From the NCBI GenBank assembly GCA_958295665.1, contig OY282560.1, positions 308,431,236-308,495,235 on the forward strand: a stretch of DNA of 64,000 nt, read 5' to 3'. The position numbers and the translations under genes are program-made. This stretch comes from Tipula vernalis (lineage: Eukaryota; Arthropoda; Insecta; Diptera; Tipulidae). Of this stretch, positions 1 to 12,700 are shown piece by piece (position 1 is the stretch's first letter; every line of letters starts with the position of its first letter). The notes under the pieces are model-generated. The model ran no database searches. It worked only from the letters and a program-made list of their open reading frames with translations, and had not been told where the DNA came from.

Positions 1-1016
1 ACCAGTAATAGATCCTTTCTTAATGATACTGATATCAGCGCCTGTGTCTATTAAGAAATTTATGGGTTGGTTTTAATATATCCAAACTTAGGTAAACATA
101 TTTCTTGTTATTACTATCCTGAGATAAAAATATTGTATTATAAGTCAATGGGTTACTCATATTATTAGAATGGCTAAAATTCAATTGGTTAGCAATTAAA
201 ATCTCACGATTCTTAGAGGAATTACAATCCGTGTTGTTTACTGCCTTAGAACTTTTTGACTCAACGATTGAACACTTAAGATCAGATCTTGGACTCGTGC
301 AACTGTGTTCAATTTTAGCTCGAGATCCGATGAGTTTTTTTGCCTGAGAGGTTGTATTGGTTTGATTATCACTATTGTAGTACTTACTTTTTCGACACTG
401 AGAGATATGGTGACCTTTAGTTTTACAGTGTGCGCATATAGGGGTGAACATTTTAATTTGTGGTTGCTGAAATTGCGAACGAATTTGGTTATTCCATGAA
501 TAACAGCTAGAAGAGATATGTCCTGGTCTTTTACAAATGTGACAGATTGGATTAGATTTACTAGGGTTAGGAAACAGCTGAGAAGTGCTAGATTTCATGA
601 TAGTCTCTTCTTCACATGCTTGCATTATCGCTTCTCTTAAGTTTTTAAACCGACAAGCCTTTACTACTAATTTGATGTTGCTATTATAAAGACCTTCAAG
701 AAACGATGATAACGCAATTTTACTATTTAATGACTTAATAATTTCAGCAGAGTCGTTACCTTGACTACTTATACATGCGTCAGCAAAGTCAGATAATAAT
801 TTTTCAAAAAGCAGGCATAGGTACGAACGTCTTCAAATCTTTGTTGTTTAATTGTTACTAGTTCTGTTTGGAGTTGTTCAATCGATCGATGGTCACTGAA
901 TTGTAATTTGCACTCGGCAGATAGATCTTCCCATGTTTCAAAATTATTATATTTTACTACATCATAAGCTGTACCAACTAGTTTCGCCTTCAGAAGTTTT
1001 ACAAGTTTTGGTTTTC
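1..1016 (-). pseudogene. Ty3/gypsy gag (C-terminal part) and start of protease, element A
   Basis: Reading leftward from 1016, capsid-like sequence is followed by a nucleocapsid with two CCHC zinc knuckles (CHICKRPGHISSSC and CAHCKTKGHHISQC) in the 196-codon ORF at 35-625. At the left edge a second frame, offset by one nucleotide, carries an aspartic-protease active site (FLIDTGADISII). Gag and pro therefore overlap in different frames near base 40; this is either a programmed shift or an indel. Between 630 and 1016 the capsid frame is broken by stops and shifts, so the copy is dead. The N-terminal part of a matching gag lies at 26288-26581, on the far side of the satellite insert. The remaining pol would lie outside the window. 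The family assignment rests on knuckle spacing and the DTGA motif. Confidence 0.85.
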
Positions 1017-1190
1017 ATGCATGTGAAGTTTATCCTAAATTTTTCCTAAATAAAAAAAAAATGGCGTTTAGTATTATTTTAGGAAAAACTTCACACGTCT
1101 GTATAGAGAAGTGAAGTTTATACTAAATCTTTCAAAATACAAAAAAAATGCGAATGTATTGGTGAATTGCAAACATTTAGGCGATTTTAA
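1017..1190 (+). repeat. Left terminal repeat of the composite insert, with duplicated tip
   Basis: The terminal motif GTGAAGTTTATCCTAAA occurs at 1023. It recurs inverted at 1081-1096 (AGGAAAAACTTCACAC), making a small foldback with an A-rich spacer, and again in direct orientation at 1111 (GTGAAGTTTATACTAAA). The inner shared block ACATTTAGGCGATT follows at 1173. The left end is thus about 80 bp longer than the right end because the tip is repeated. Confidence 0.6.
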
Positions 1191-1259
1191 TGTATAATTA
1201 GGCCGCTTCATAAAGTTCTAATGAATTATACACCCTCAAATATGGCCTGGATTGCACCA

Positions 1260-2060
1260 ACCCACTATGATATGTAACTAAGGATTAATTTAAAGCAACC
1301 GTGTTTCCACAAATTCTAAACCACATGAGCTTGGTATTTCACTTAGTATTAGGTAATGCTTATCAAACGATTCATGTAAAACCTTAAGGTCAGAATTAAC
1401 CATAGAAATCACATACGTGGGACATTTATCAATATAAGCTAAGGCTAATTAATCAGCAAACCCAGTACTGTTACCATTTAATTTAAGTTTAAAAATAGGA
1501 TTAGTTTACACTAGAAATAGCACAGGACCTAACACTGATCCTTGTGGTACTTCAACATCGACAACTCTAAAATCACTAAAAGTATCATTAATTCTGACTT
1601 TCACTTTTTTATTATCTAGGTAGGAAACAAACCACTTGTTTGACATAACCCTAAAACCAATGTCAAACAGAACAGATAACAAAAGTGTATGATTAACCCA
1701 ATCGAAGGCCTTAGAAGCGTCAATAAATAAACCTGCACAAATATTAACATTCTTGAAACCGGTATGAATAACATCCAAAAATTTTAATATAGGTGATTCA
1801 TTCTGATGAACTCTTAGTGTTTTACTTAGTGGTAACTTTATTTTTACTTGACTTTTCGAGAACTTTGAGAACAACTGGTTAGATTGCAAGTGGTTTTTAG
1901 TTTCCCTTATCACTACGATCATCTAACCACTCCATGCTCCAAGGAAAAATTGAAAATATGAGCAAGAGCAGGACCGACAAAATCAGCAACAGCTTTCAAA
2001 ATTTAATTACTAATTACTTCGTTAATATGTTTGTTCCTCTTAACATCAACATTAAACTGG
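1260..2060 (-). pseudogene. Non-LTR retrotransposon reverse transcriptase fragment
   Basis: On the minus strand the translated fragment carries RT motifs in order. A stretch with GPALAHIFNFSLEHG lies near 1925-1980. GLFIDASKAFDWVNHTLL (first catalytic Asp) and VPQGSVLGPVLF follow in the 138-codon ORF 1506-1922. Then comes FAD followed directly by a stop codon where the second catalytic aspartate should be. Spacing is that of CR1/Jockey-type RTs. No endonuclease or ORF1 is attached. It is truncated at both ends and inactive, and it lies inside the composite insert, left of the MITE. Confidence 0.8.
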
Positions 2061-2077
2061 ATGGCACATTTATTTAG

Positions 2078-2311
2078 CACTAGAACTACCGACCGGTCAA
2101 AATGACCGGTTATACATTTATTGAATTCAATTTTTTTAATTATTATGTTAATATTTTTGTGGGAATCTGTGGTGAATTTTAATATGATAACAAAGTAATT
2201 ATGTTAAAATTTATCATAAACTTCCAAAAAAAAAAATTAACATAATAAATAAAAAATTTGAATTCATTAAATATACAATTCGTCCATTTTGACGGGTTGG
2301 TAGTTCTAGTG
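2078..2311. mobile_element. 234-bp piggyBac-like MITE
   Basis: The element is a near-palindrome. It begins CACTAGAACTACC and ends with the inverse GGTAGTTCTAGTG, and each arm continues into an imperfect repeat of roughly 80 bp containing GTCAAAATG. A 4-bp TTAG lies on both sides (2074-2077 and 2312-2315). TTAA-like 4-bp duplications and this TIR style are typical of piggyBac-derived MITEs; no coding capacity is present. It separates the non-LTR RT fragment from the gypsy pol fragment. Confidence 0.7.
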
Positions 2312-2315
2312 TTAG

Positions 2316-3640
2316 ACGAGATACTTTTTTTTTTTTGGTATAAAGAACATTTTTTAATGATGGATCATTCATACTAGGAAACTCGTAATATTGTTTAAGT
2401 CGCTTGATTGTTCTTAAATATCCCTGATGTCTACCAAGAGGAGTAATATGGAATTCCTTTATAACTTCATTTATGTCTTCTTCGGTTTGGTGCATTGTTG
2501 TTCGGGATATAATTTGTAGAATGAGCTTTACCAGCTCATTTTCTACAAACGGTAACGAACTACCAAAAATGGAACTATTGGGAGTTTGTGTTATAGTATC
2601 CTCAGATATATCACCAGTGTCATCTTAAGCATTTCGTTTCGATTGTGCTCTGGTTACAGCTGCAATTATTTTAGCGAATTCAGATATGTTGAGCCTTTCA
2701 CAATTTTTTAAACGACTAAGTGCATGATTAAAATTCTTGGGTTTATATTCTAAGTCACCATCGGATTAAACCGAGAAGAAGGTTTCGGGTTTGTTTTCAG
2801 CCAGTTTAAAGGACGATGATTAGTCGTTGAGTAGCCCAAACTAGATCCTTTTCCACGGTATGGTGGTTTCGTTCCGCATCGTTTAGCAATGTACTCGCAA
2901 ATGAGATTGGTAGATCTTTTCCTTCGACATCTTGTGATAGAATCGCACCGATTGCGTAATCATTCGCATCTTTAGTTAGAATGAAGATGTCATTGAAATT
3001 ATGACGTTGAAGTAACGACTCAATGAGCATTCCATTCAAATTATACATTTTTCGATAACAATCGACTTGAAGGTTCAAAGATATACAAAACATATTAAAC
3101 CATTTAATCCCAATTGGAGCCTTCCTTTAGGCCAAATGACATTCGCAAAAATGGTAACGACCGGCTTGGGTACTAAACGCTGTCTTTTCTTTATCATCAG
3201 CGTGCAGTTTAATTTATTGATACCCATTTGAAAAATCGAGTGTTGTGAAATACATTGCTTTGCCCAGTTGGTCTAATATCTCTGTTATGTTCGGCAGAGG
3301 GAAAAATTGATCACTAGTAATGTTGTTTAATCTGTGAAATCCTACAACTAAACGCCATTTTCGTTCATCAGCTGAAGATTTCTTGGGAACGATCAATAAA
3401 GGAAAGTTCCAAGGACTAATAATTGGTTCAATAATTTTTTCGTTTAGCATCTTATCAACTTGTTTATTAACCTCGTCTTTAAGTGATTCAGAGAAACGAT
3501 ATTATTTGACGTGAACAGGTTGCGAATTTTGAAATCTTGGAATCTAATGACAACAAGCGTTTGTTGTAGTCAGTCAGAGTATCGCTTTCTAAGGTAGAAA
3601 ACATCGTTGAAATCACGGCTAATTTTGAATATGGACGATT
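2316..3640 (-). pseudogene. Ty3/gypsy pol fragment (RT, RNase H, integrase zinc finger)
   Basis: Minus-strand domains appear in the normal pol order. RT fingers and palm start lie at 3214-3450 (IEPIISPWNFPLLIVPKK and a TLDFSNGYQ motif with catalytic Asp). The RT-to-RNase H connection lies at 2806-3093 (TKDANDYAIGAILSQ). The integrase HHCC start lies at 2340-2495 (HITPLGRHQGYLRTIKRL). Stops and frameshifts separate the pieces and the second half of integrase is missing. Its right end runs almost directly into the first, degenerate satellite monomer. It is not obviously the pol of element A, whose gag lies in the wrong relative position. Confidence 0.85.
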
Positions 3641-3795
3641 TTTCTTTTTCGTTCAAGTGACTGAGATTTAGATTTTCAGTAAGCTTGGTCAATCTTGCTT
3701 CTATGTTTGGATTCCATTTCCGATATTTAGTATTATAAAGGAACTTGCTAAAAGCTCAGTTTTATTTTACCGATATTAACTGGATAATTGTTATT

Positions 3796-6700
3796 ATTCA
3801 CTAGTCAGTAGATCAAGTAGGTACATATCTTGTCACCCAATAAGGAATCCGATGAGCAATACCTATAAATGCGTTTAGTATTACGTCAAATTTCCTCAAC
3901 GGGAAATATGGTGTGTGGTTCCGGTAAAAAAATGCAAATTTCAATACGCAAAATCCATGATAAAATTCTACAAATCACTGATAAGTTGGCTGATATATAC
4001 ATCTTACTACCCCATTAGGGAAACCAATGAGAACGACCTATAACCCTGTTTAGTATTACGTCAAGTTCGACACCCCTACCAAATATACGGAGTTTTTGCA
4101 GAAAAATGCAAATTTCAATATGCAAAATCCATGATAAAATTCTACAAATCACTGATAAGTTGGCTGATATATACATCTTACTACCCCATTAGGGAAACCG
4201 ATGAGAACGACCTATAACCCTGTTTAGTATTACGTCAAGTTCGACACCCCTACCAAATATACGGAGTTTTTTGCAGAAAAATGCAAATTTCAATACGCAA
4301 AATCCATGATAAAATTCTACAAATCGCTGATAAGTTGGCTGATATGTACATCTTACTACCCCATTAGGGAAACCGATGAGAACGACCTATAACCCTGTTT
4401 AGTATTACGTCAAATTCGACACCCCTACCAAATATATGGAGTTTTGCAAAGAAATGCAAATTTCATTATGCAAAATCCATGATAAAATTCTACAAATCAC
4501 TGATTAGTTGGCTGATATATACATCTTACTACCTCATTAGGGAAACCGATGAGAACGACCTATAACCCTGTTTAGTATTACGTCAAATTCGACACCCCTA
4601 CCAAATATACGGAGTTTTTGCAGAAAAATTCAAATTTCAATACGCAAAATCCATGATAAAATTCTACAAATCGCTGATAAGTTGGCTGATATATACATCT
4701 TATTACCCCATTAGGGAAACCAATGAGAACGACCGACCTATAACCCTGTTTAGTATTACGTCAAATTCGACACCCCTACCAAATATACGGAGTTTTTGCA
4801 GAAAAATTCAAATTTCAATACGCAAAATCCATGATAAAATTCTACAAATCGCTGATAAGTTGGCTGATATATACATCTTACTACCCCATTAGGGAAACCA
4901 ATGAGAACGACCAATAACAGTGTTTAGTATTACGTCAAATTCGACACCCCTACCAAATATACGGAGTTTTTGCAGAAAAAAGCAAATTTCAATATGCAAA
5001 ATCCATGATAAAGTTCTACAAATCACTGATAAGTTGGCTGATATATACATCTTACTACCCCATTAGGGAAACCGATGAGAACGACCTATAACCCTGTTTA
5101 GTATTACGTCAAGTTCGACACCCCTACCAAATATACGGAGTTTTTTGAAGAAAAATGCAAATTTCAATACGCAAAATCCATGATAAAATTCTACAAATCG
5201 CTGATAAGTTGGCTGATATATACATCTTACTACCCCATTAGGGAAACCGATGAGAACGACCTATAACCCTGTTTAGTATTACGTCAAATTCGACACCCCT
5301 ACCAAATATATGGAGTTTTGCAAAAAAATGCAAATTTCATTATGCAAAATCCATGATAAAATTCTACAAATCACTGATTAGTTGGCTGATATATACATCT
5401 TACTACCTCATTAGGGAAACCGATGAGAACGACCTATAACCCTGTTTAGTATTACGTCAAATTCGACACCCCTACCAAATATACGGAGTTTTTGCAGAAA
5501 AATGCAAATTTCAATACGCAAAATCCATGATAAAATTCTACAAATCGCTGATAAGTTGGCTGATATATACATCTTACTACCCCATTAGGGAAACCAATGA
5601 GAACGACCAATAACCCTTTTTAGTATTACGTCAAATTCGACACCCCTACCAAATATACGGAGTTTTTGCAGAAAAATGCAAATTTCAATATGCAAAATCC
5701 ATGATAAAATTCTACAAATCACTGATAAGTTGGCTGATATATACATCTTACTACCCCATTAGGGAAACCGATGAGAACGACCTATAACCCTGTTTAGTAT
5801 TACGTCAAGTTCGACACCCCTACCAAATATACGGAGTTTTTTGCAGAAAAATGCAAATTTCAATACGCAAAATCCATGATAAAATTCTACAAATCGCTGA
5901 TAAGTTGGCTGATATATACATCTTACTACCCCATTAGGGAAACCGATGAGAACGACCTATAACCCTGTTTAGTATTACGTCAAATTCGACACCCCTACCA
6001 AATATATGGAGTTTTTGCAGAAAAATGCAAATTTCAATATGCAAAATCCATGATAAAATTCTACAAATCGCTGATAAGTTGGCTGATATATACATCTTAC
6101 TACCCCATTAGGGAAACCAATGAGAACGACCTATAACCCTGTTTAGTATTACGTCAAATTCGACACCCCTACCAAATATACGGAGTTTTTGCAGAAAAAT
6201 TCAAATTTCAATACGCAAAATCCATGATAAAATTCTACAAATCACTGATAAGTTGGCTGATATATACATCTTACTACCCCATTAGGGAAACCGATGAGAA
6301 CGACCTATAACCCTGTTTAGTATTACGTCAAGTTCGACACCCCTACCAAATATACGGAGTTTTTTGCAGAAAAATGCAAATTTCAATACGCAAAATCCAT
6401 GATAAAATTCTACAAATCGCTGATAAGTTGGCTGATATATACATCTTACTACCCCATTAGGGAAACCGATGAGAACGACCTATAACCCTGTTTAGTATTA
6501 CGTCAAATTCGACACCCCTACCAAATATATGGAGTTTTGCAAAAAAATGCAAATTTCATTATGCAAAATCCATGATAAAATTCTACAAATCACTGATAAG
6601 TTGGCTGATATATACATCTTACTACCTCATTAGGGAAACCGATGAGAACGACCTATAACCCTGTTTAGTATTTCGTCAAATTCGACACCCCTACCAAATA

Positions 6701-9700
6701 TACGGACTTTTTTGCAAAAAAATGCAAATTTCAATACGCAAAATCCATGATAAAATTCTACAAATCACTGATTAGTTGGCTGATATATACATCTTACTAC
6801 CCCATTAGGGAAACCGATGAGAACGACCTATAACCCTGTTTAGTATTACGTCAAATTCGACACCCCTACCAAATATACGGAGTTTTTGCAGAAAAATTCA
6901 AATTTCAATACGCAAAATCCATGATAAAATTCTACAAATCGCTGATAAGTTGGCTGATATATACATCTTACTACCCCATTAGGGAAACCAATGAGAACGA
7001 CCTATAACCCTGTTTAGTATTACGTCAAGTTCGACACCCCTACCAAATATACGGAGTTTTTTGAAGAAAAATGCAAATTTCAATACGCAAAATCCATGAT
7101 AAAATTCTACAAATCGCTGATAAGTTGGCTGATATATACATCTTACTACCCCATTAGGGAAACCGATGAGAACGACCTATAACCCTGTTTAGTATTACGT
7201 CAAATTCGACACCCCTACCAAATATATGGAGTTTTGCAAAAAAATGCAAATTTCATTATGCAAAATCCATGATAAAATTCTACAAATCACTGATTAGTTG
7301 GCTGATATATACATCTTACTACCTCATTAGGGAAACCGATGAGAACGACCTATAACCCTGTTTAGTATTACGTCAAATTCGACACCCCTACCAAATATAC
7401 GGAGTTTTTGCAGAAAAATGCAAATTTCAATACGCAAAATCCATGATAAAATTCTACAAATCGCTGATAAGTTGGCTGATATATACATCTTACTACCCCA
7501 TTAGGGAAACCAATGAGAACGACCAATAACCCTTTTTAGTATTACGTCAAATTCGACACCCCTACCAAATATACGGAGTTTTTGCAGAAAAATGCAAATT
7601 TCAATATGCAAAATCCATGATAAAATTCTACAAATCACTGATAAGTTGGCTGATATATACATCTTACTACCCCATTAGGGAAACCGATGAGAACGACCTA
7701 TAACCCTGTTTAGTATTACGTCAAGTTCGACACCCCTACCAAATATACGGAGTTTTTTGCAGAAAAATGCAAATTTCAATACGCAAAATCCATGATAAAA
7801 TTCTACAAATCGCTGATAAGTTGGCTGATATATACATCTTACTACCCCATTAGGGAAACCGATGAGAACGACCTATAACCCTGTTTAGTATTACGTCAAA
7901 TTCGACACCTCTACCAAATATATGGAGTTTTTGCAGAAAAATGCAAATTTCAATATGCAAAATCCATGATAAAATTCTACAAATCACTGATAAGTTGGCT
8001 GATATATACATCTTACTACCCCATTAGGGAAACCGATGAGAACGACCTATAACCCTGTTTAGTATTACGTCAAGTTCGACACCCCTACCAAATATACGGA
8101 GTTTTTTGCAGAAAAATGCAAATTTCAATACGCAAAATCCATGATAAAATTCTACAAATCGCTGATAAGTTGGCTGATATATACATCTTACTACCCCATT
8201 AGGGAAACCGATGAGAACGACCTATAACCCTGTTTAGTATTACGTCAAATTCGACACCCCTACCAAATATATGGAGTTTTGCAAAAAAATGCAAATTTCA
8301 TTATGCAAAATCCATGATAAAATTCTACAAATCACTGATTAGTTGGCTGATATATACATCTTACTACCTCATTAGGGAAACCGATGAGAACGACCTATAA
8401 CCCTGTTTAGTATTACGTCAAATTCGACACCCCTACCAAATATACGGAGTTTTTGCAGAAAAATGCAAATTTCAATACGCAAAATCCATGATAAAATTCT
8501 ACAAATCGCTGATAAGTTGGCTGATATATACATCTTACTACCCCATTAGGGAAACCAATGAGAACGACCAATAACCCTTTTTAGTATTACGTCAAATTCG
8601 ACACCCCTACCAAATATACGGAGTTTTTGCAGAAAAATGCAAATTTCAATATGCAAAATCCATGATAAAATTCTACAAATCACTGATAAGTTGGCTGATA
8701 TATACATCTTACTACCCCATTAGGGAAACCGATGAGAACGACCTATAACCCTGTTTAGTATTACGTCAAGTTCGACACCCCTACCAAATATACGGAGTTT
8801 TTTGCAGAAAAATGCAAATTTCAATACGCAAAATCCATGATAAAATTCTACAAATCGCTGATAAGTTGGCTGATATATACATCTTACTACCCCATTAGGG
8901 AAACCGATGAGAACGACCTATAACCCTGTTTAGTATTACGTCAAATTCGACACCTCTACCAAATATATGGAGTTTTTGCAGAAAAATGCAAATTTCAATA
9001 TGCAAAATCCATGATAAAATTCTACAAATCGCTGATAAGTTGGCTGATATATACATCTTACTACCCCATTAGGGAAACCAATGAGAACGACCTATAACCC
9101 TGTTTAGTATTACGTCAAATTCGACACCCCTACCAAATATACGGAGTTTTTGCAGAAAAATTCAAATTTCAATACGCAAAATCCATGATAAAATTCTACA
9201 AATCACTGATAAGTTGGCTGATATATACATCTTACTACCCCATTAGGGAAACCGATGAGAACGACCTATAACCCTGTTTAGTATTACGTCAAGTTCGACA
9301 CCCCTACCAAATATACGGAGTTTTTTGCAGAAAAATTCAAATTTCAATACGCAAAATCCATGATAAAATTCTACAAATCGCTGATAAGTTGGCTGATATA
9401 TACATCTTACTACCCCATTAGGGAAACCAATGAGAACGACCAATAACAGTGTTTAGTATTACGTCAAATTCGACACCCCTACCAAATATACGGAGTTTTT
9501 GCAGAAAAAAGCAAATTTCAATATGCAAAATCCATGATAAAATTCTACAAATCACTGATAAGTTGGCTGATATATACATCTTACTACCCCATTAGGGAAA
9601 CCGATGAGAACGACCTATAACCCTGTTTAGTATTACGTCAAGTTCGACACCCCTACCAAATATACGGAGTTTTTTGAAGAAAAATGCAAATTTCAATACG

Positions 9701-12700
9701 CAAAATCCATGATAAAATTCTACAAATCGCTGATAAGTTGGCTGATATATACATCTTACTACCCCATTAGGGAAACCGATGAGAACGACCTATAACCCTG
9801 TTTAGTATTACGTCAAATTCGACACCCCTACCAAATATATGGAGTTTTGCAAAAAAATGCAAATTTCATTATGCAAAATCCATGATAAAATTCTACAAAT
9901 CACTGATTAGTTGGCTGATATATACATCTTACTACCTCATTAGGGAAACCGATGAGAACGACCTATAACCCTGTTTAGTATTACGTCAAATTCGACACCC
10001 CTACCAAATATACGGAGTTTTTGCAGAAAAATGCAAATTTCAATACGCAAAATCCATGATAAAATTCTACAAATCGCTGATAAGTTGGCTGATATATACA
10101 TCTTACTACCCCATTAGGGAAACCAATGAGAACGACCAATAACCCTTTTTAGTATTACGTCAAATTCGACACCCCTACCAAATATACGGAGTTTTTGCAG
10201 AAAAATGCAAATTTCAATATGCAAAATCCATGATAAAATTCTACAAATCACTGATAAGTTGGCTGATATATACATCTTACTACCCCATTAGGGAAACCGA
10301 TGAGAACGACCTATAACCCTGTTTAGTATTACGTCAAGTTCGACACCCCTACCAAATATACGGAGTTTTTTGCAGAAAAATGCAAATTTCAATACGCAAA
10401 ATCCATGATAAAATTCTACAAATCGCTGATAAGTTGGCTGATATATACATCTTACTACCCCATTAGGGAAACCGATGAGAACGACCTATAACCCTGTTTA
10501 GTATTACGTCAAATTCGACACCCCTACCAAATATATGGAGTTTTTGCAGAAAAATGCAAATTTCAATATGCAAAATCCATGATAAAATTCTACAAATCGC
10601 TGATAAGTTGGCTGATATATACATCTTACTACCCCATTAGGGAAACCAATGAGAACGACCTATAACCCTGTTTAGTATTACGTCAAATTCGACACCCCTA
10701 CCAAATATACGGAGTTTTTGCAGAAAAATTCAAATTTCAATACGCAAAATCCATGATAAAATTCTACAAATCACTGATAAGTTGGCTGATATATACATCT
10801 TACTACCCCATTAGGGAAACCGATGAGAACGACCTATAACCCTGTTTAGTATTACGTCAAGTTCGACACCCCTACCAAATATACGGAGTTTTTTGCAGAA
10901 AAATGCAAATTTCAATACGCAAAATCCATGATAAAATTCTACAAATCGCTGATAAGTTGGCTGATATATACATCTTACTACCCCATTAGGGAAACCGATG
11001 AGAACGACCTATAACCCTGTTTAGTATTACGTCAAATTCGACACCCCTACCAAATATATGGAGTTTTGCAAAAAAATGCAAATTTCATTATGCAAAATCC
11101 ATGATAAAATTCTACAAATCACTGATAAGTTGGCTGATATATACATCTTACTACCTCATTAGGGAAACCGATGAGAACGACCTATAACCCTGTTTAGTAT
11201 TTCGTCAAATTCGACACCCCTACCAAATATACGGACTTTTTTGCAAAAAAATGCAAATTTCAATACGCAAAATCCATGATAAAATTCTACAAATCACTGA
11301 TTAGTTGGCTGATATATACATCTTACTACCCCATTAGGGAAACCGATGAGAACGACCTATAACCCTGTTTAGTATTACGTCAAATTCGACACCCCTACCA
11401 AATATACGGAGTTTTTGCAGAAAAATTCAAATTTCAATACGCAAAATCCATGATAAAATTCTACAAATCGCTGATAAGTTGGCTGATATATACATCTTAC
11501 TACCCCATTAGGGAAACCAATGAGAACGACCTATAACCCTGTTTAGTATTACGTCAAGTTCGACACCCCTACCAAATATACGGAGTTTTTTGAAGAAAAA
11601 TGCAAATTTCAATACGCAAAATCCATGATAAAATTCTACAAATCGCTGATAAGTTGGCTGATATATACATCTTACTACCCCATTAGGGAAACCGATGAGA
11701 ACGACCTATAACCCTGTTTAGTATTACGTCAAATTCGACACCCCTACCAAATATATGGAGTTTTGCAAAAAAATGCAAATTTCATTATGCAAAATCCATG
11801 ATAAAATTCTACAAATCACTGATTAGTTGGCTGATATATACATCTTACTACCTCATTAGGGAAACCGATGAGAACGACCTATAACCCTGTTTAGTATTAC
11901 GTCAAATTCGACACCCCTACCAAATATACGGAGTTTTTGCAGAAAAATGCAAATTTCAATACGCAAAATCCATGATAAAATTCTACAAATCGCTGATAAG
12001 TTGGCTGATATATACATCTTACTACCCCATTAGGGAAACCAATGAGAACGACCAATAACCCTTTTTAGTATTACGTCAAATTCGACACCCCTACCAAATA
12101 TACGGAGTTTTTGCAGAAAAATGCAAATTTCAATATGCAAAATCCATGATAAAATTCTACAAATCACTGATAAGTTGGCTGATATATACATCTTACTACC
12201 CCATTAGGGAAACCGATGAGAACGACCTATAACCCTGTTTAGTATTACGTCAAGTTCGACACCCCTACCAAATATACGGAGTTTTTTGCAGAAAAATGCA
12301 AATTTCAATACGCAAAATCCATGATAAAATTCTACAAATCGCTGATAAGTTGGCTGATATATACATCTTACTACCCCATTAGGGAAACCGATGAGAACGA
12401 CCTATAACCCTGTTTAGTATTACGTCAAATTCGACACCTCTACCAAATATATGGAGTTTTTGCAGAAAAATGCAAATTTCAATATGCAAAATCCATGATA
12501 AAATTCTACAAATCACTGATAAGTTGGCTGATATATACATCTTACTACCCCATTAGGGAAACCGATGAGAACGACCTATAACCCTGTTTAGTATTACGTC
12601 AAGTTCGACACCCCTACCAAATATACGGAGTTTTTTGCAGAAAAATGCAAATTTCAATACGCAAAATCCATGATAAAATTCTACAAATCGCTGATAAGTT

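Noticed and set aside
1022..1096. Independent 75-bp palindromic mini-element
   Set aside because: Its arms equal the terminal repeat of the composite insert, so it is better treated as part of that end.
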